Shown here piece after piece: positions 12,356 through 14,104 of a stretch of DNA of 14,104 nt. The notes below the pieces were generated by a model, which ran no database searches, was not told the DNA's origin, and saw only the letters and a list, made by a program, of their open reading frames with translations. A program made the position numbers and the translations under genes. The stretch's first letter is position 1. The number at the start of each line of letters is the position of its first letter. This DNA comes from CAYQTO01 sp964420455 (GTDB taxonomy: Bacteria > Sumerlaeota > Sumerlaeia > SLMS01): NCBI GenBank assembly GCA_964420455.1, contig CAYQTO010000096.1, positions 1 through 14,104 on the forward strand, in the 5' to 3' direction.

Positions 12356-14104
12356 ATGCCCAGCCTTGGAAGATTGCTCCTCCTTTCCCTGGGGATGCTT
12401 CTCATGATGAGCCAGGCCACGACCGCTCGCGCCCTCTCGCCGTATATCTATGGAATCCACTGGTACGGCGATGCGGCCTCGAACGACGTCGAGGCGATGA
12501 CCGGCAACCGACCCATCTGGGTGCTGGAAACGGTGATGGTCTATACGGGCGGCTGGACCATGGCGGACCAGCTCGCGAAGTTCCAGACCGTCGCGGGCAA
12601 GGGCCATACCCTCGTCATCCGCATCCAGCCGGAATGGGGCATGAGCATCCCCCGTCCCGAGGATCGCGCCCAGTACCTCAACGATCTGCGCAACGTCGTC
12701 CAGCAGGCCTCCGGCGTCTGCCGCATCTGGCAGATCGGCAACGAAATGAACCTCTTCGACGAGTACGGCGGCGACGTGCTCACGGCGTCCGAATACATCA
12801 ACTACTACAAGGAAATGCGCGACGTCATCAAGGAGGTCTCGAGCCCCCTCGGCGAGCAGCTGGTCCTCGTCGGGCCCGTCTCCCCGGGCGCCTACTTCAA
12901 CGAGGTCCGCCACACCGACGGCGGCGTCTATCTCCGCCAGATGGCCGAGGCCCTCGGCGACAACGACACCGATGGCTTCGCCCTCCACGCCTACGGCGCC
13001 CCCTGGTTCGATGCCAACGGCGCCACCGCCGACTTCATGAACGGCGTCCGAACCCAGCTCGAGATCATCGACGAAGCCGGCCATTGCGACAAGCCCGCCT
13101 TCATCCTCGAATGGAACCGCCAGACCAACCCGCCCACCGACGCGGACCAGGAGGCCGAGACCGCCCAGTTCCTCATCAACGCCTTTCGCGCCCTCGGCGA
13201 ATGGAACGCCACCCCGGGAAACCATCCCATCGTCTGCGCCGCCTGGTTCATCTATCCCGACGATCCCGCATGGGAGAACTTCTCCATCCGCCACCTGCGG
13301 GACAACGGCCCCCGCGGCGCCGGCCAGGACCTCTGGGATTCCTTCCAATCCGTCGCCGGCGAGGAAATCCCCGCAGGCTCGCTCACTCCCCAATGCAGCG
13401 AGGCCACTCCCACGCCGACACCGGTGCCCGGGCTCCAGGTCGAGCGCGACTCCGCCCCCAGCCAGGGCGCTCTCTCGCCCCAGCCCTCCGCCAACGACGA
13501 CCTCTCCGCCATGATGCCCACCCGCATCCAAGGTGGCTTTCATCCCGCCGTCACCGACGACGCCGACAGGGAAGTGGTGTTCACCAATGGGGCCGGCCTC
13601 GGTGCGCTCACCGGCCTCCTCCGCGACTATCCCGGCGCCGGGATCTCCGCCTGGAGCGGCTTCTGGACCCTCAACAGCTCCGGCCCCGTCGACCTCACCG
13701 AGGTGCGCGTCTTCAGCGGCAACACCGGCAAGGACGGCCGTGTCTTCCATACCCACGACCTGTATCTCTCGCGCGATCCCGTCCCGTCAGCCTTCGGCTC
13801 CTGGGAACTCATCGCGGAGGGCATCGCCTCCGGCCTCCCTGGCGAGTTCAACAACGGAAACCTCGAGGCCACCTCCACGCGTCTCACCCACCAATCCGGC
13901 GTTCTCGCCGCGGGCATCACCGCGCTCCGCCTCGATCTGTACGCGGCGGCGGACCTCGCAAACGCCTACCGCGATCCCTACGAGCCCGGCACCGCGCGTG
14001 ACAGCGACAACGCCCCCGCCGCCTTCGTCTCCCCCCTCGTCTACGAGATCGACGCCTGGTTCACCCCCTCGGGCTCCACCCCCACGCCCACCCCTACCCC
14101 CACC
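12356..14104 (+). CDS. Secreted glycoside hydrolase (clan A-like TIM barrel) with Pro-Thr linkers, 3'-truncated
   Basis: An open frame of 583 codons runs off the window end. A signal peptide occupies about residues 1-24: basic start, Leu/Met-rich core and a likely cleavage after Ala-Arg-Ala. Residues about 25-345 look like a (beta/alpha)8 hydrolase. Ile-Gly-Asn-Glu (127-130) fits the clan A acid/base at the end of strand 4, and Ile-Leu-Glu-Trp (250-253) gives Glu252 as candidate nucleophile; the 122-residue separation is reasonable for the clan. I cannot name the GH family or substrate. A Thr-Pro linker near 350 leads to a domain of about 200 residues with a beta-sandwich look, perhaps carbohydrate-binding. 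A second Pro-Thr repeat starts near 572 and is cut by the window end, so another domain or anchor probably follows. Other long frames here, on both strands, are Arg/Pro- or Gly/Val-rich artefacts. Confidence 0.85.
   Translation, partial: MPSLGRLLLLSLGMLLMMSQATTARALSPYIYGIHWYGDAASNDVEAMTGNRPIWVLETVMVYTGGWTMADQLAKFQTVAGKGHTLVIRIQPEWGMSIPRPEDRAQYLNDLRNVVQQASGVCRIWQIGNEMNLFDEYGGDVLTASEYINYYKEMRDVIKEVSSPLGEQLVLVGPVSPGAYFNEVRHTDGGVYLRQMAEALGDNDTDGFALHAYGAPWFDANGATADFMNGVRTQLEIIDEAGHCDKPAFILEWNRQTNPPTDADQEAETAQFLINAFRALGEWNATPGNHPIVCAAWFIYPDDPAWENFSIRHLRDNGPRGAGQDLWDSFQSVAGEEIPAGSLTPQCSEATPTPTPVPGLQVERDSAPSQGALSPQPSANDDLSAMMPTRIQGGFHPAVTDDADREVVFTNGAGLGALTGLLRDYPGAGISAWSGFWTLNSSGPVDLTEVRVFSGNTGKDGRVFHTHDLYLSRDPVPSAFGSWELIAEGIASGLPGEFNNGNLEATSTRLTHQSGVLAAGITALRLDLYAAADLANAYRDPYEPGTARDSDNAPAAFVSPLVYEIDAWFTPSGSTPTPTPTPT
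12539..12546 (-). repeat. GTATAGAC motif copy 9 (opposite orientation)
   Basis: Reads GTCTATAC on the + strand and encodes Val-Tyr-Thr of the glycoside hydrolase. It is the only exact copy in the opposite orientation, and the only one after 5664. Confidence 0.6.
14074..14104 (+). repeat. Pro-Thr linker repeat at window end
   Basis: An in-frame run of alternating ACC/ACG/CCT and CCC codons encodes Thr-Pro repeats and continues past the window. A shorter Thr-Pro stretch is at about 13407-13425. Such linkers join domains of secreted carbohydrate-active enzymes, and the repetitive DNA could vary in length by slippage. Confidence 0.7.

Noticed and set aside
12233..13756. 507-codon open frame antisense to the second M16 gene and the hydrolase
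   Set aside because: Gly/Val/Asp-rich low-complexity product that spans two real genes on the other strand; a typical high-GC shadow.
12634..14001. 455-codon plus-strand frame
   Set aside because: The product is Arg/Pro/His-rich with no recognisable domain. The frame beginning at 12356 has a signal peptide, catalytic motifs and linkers.
1..14104. CRISPR arrays, tRNA or rRNA genes, insertion sequences, defence-system genes
   Set aside because: I saw no regularly spaced repeats, cloverleaf sequences, transposase motifs or known defence domains on either strand.

Overview
The window is a gene-dense, high-GC bacterial chromosome segment with ten protein-coding genes. I see no rRNA, tRNA, CRISPR array, insertion sequence or phage gene. 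The lipoproteins with canonical lipoboxes, the A24 prepilin peptidase and a secreted glycoside hydrolase with Pro-Thr linkers suggest a diderm, probably heterotrophic bacterium, perhaps from an under-sampled lineage. I cannot assign a phylum from sequence alone.

Layout: (1) 2-592 (+), C-terminal part of a polytopic membrane protein cut by the window edge. (2) 547-2922 (-), a YfhO-like polytopic membrane protein that converges on gene 1 with a 46-bp tail overlap. (3) 3022-5505 (+), MutS2 with a C-terminal Smr domain, divergent from yfhO across 99 bp. (4) 5512-6333 and 6349-6840 (-), a two-gene operon of a TPR protein and a small membrane-anchored protein of unknown function. (5) A + strand run from about 6908 to the end: prepilin peptidase, aroE (4-bp overlap), aroK, two M16 peptidase-like lipoproteins (1-bp gap, then 4-bp overlap), and a secreted glycoside hydrolase still open at 14104.

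How the genes work together: aroE and aroK are consecutive steps of the shikimate pathway (dehydroshikimate to shikimate to shikimate-3-phosphate). The two M16 genes look like a catalytic and a non-catalytic subunit of one envelope peptidase: the first keeps HxxEH but lacks the C-terminal Tyr, and the second lacks HxxEH but keeps Arg/Tyr. The first appears to start at a CTG codon; the first usual start codon (GTG, 9644) would delete its lipoprotein signal.

The most unusual signal is a short DNA word, GTATAGAC, present nine times in 14.1 kb, always inside genes. The first eight copies are all in the same orientation, although the genes run in both directions, and two copies are built with the rare Arg codon AGA. 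This looks like a genome-wide oriented motif (uptake sequence, segregation or recombination signal, or modification site) and is the best candidate for something undescribed. I see no convincing new multi-gene system.
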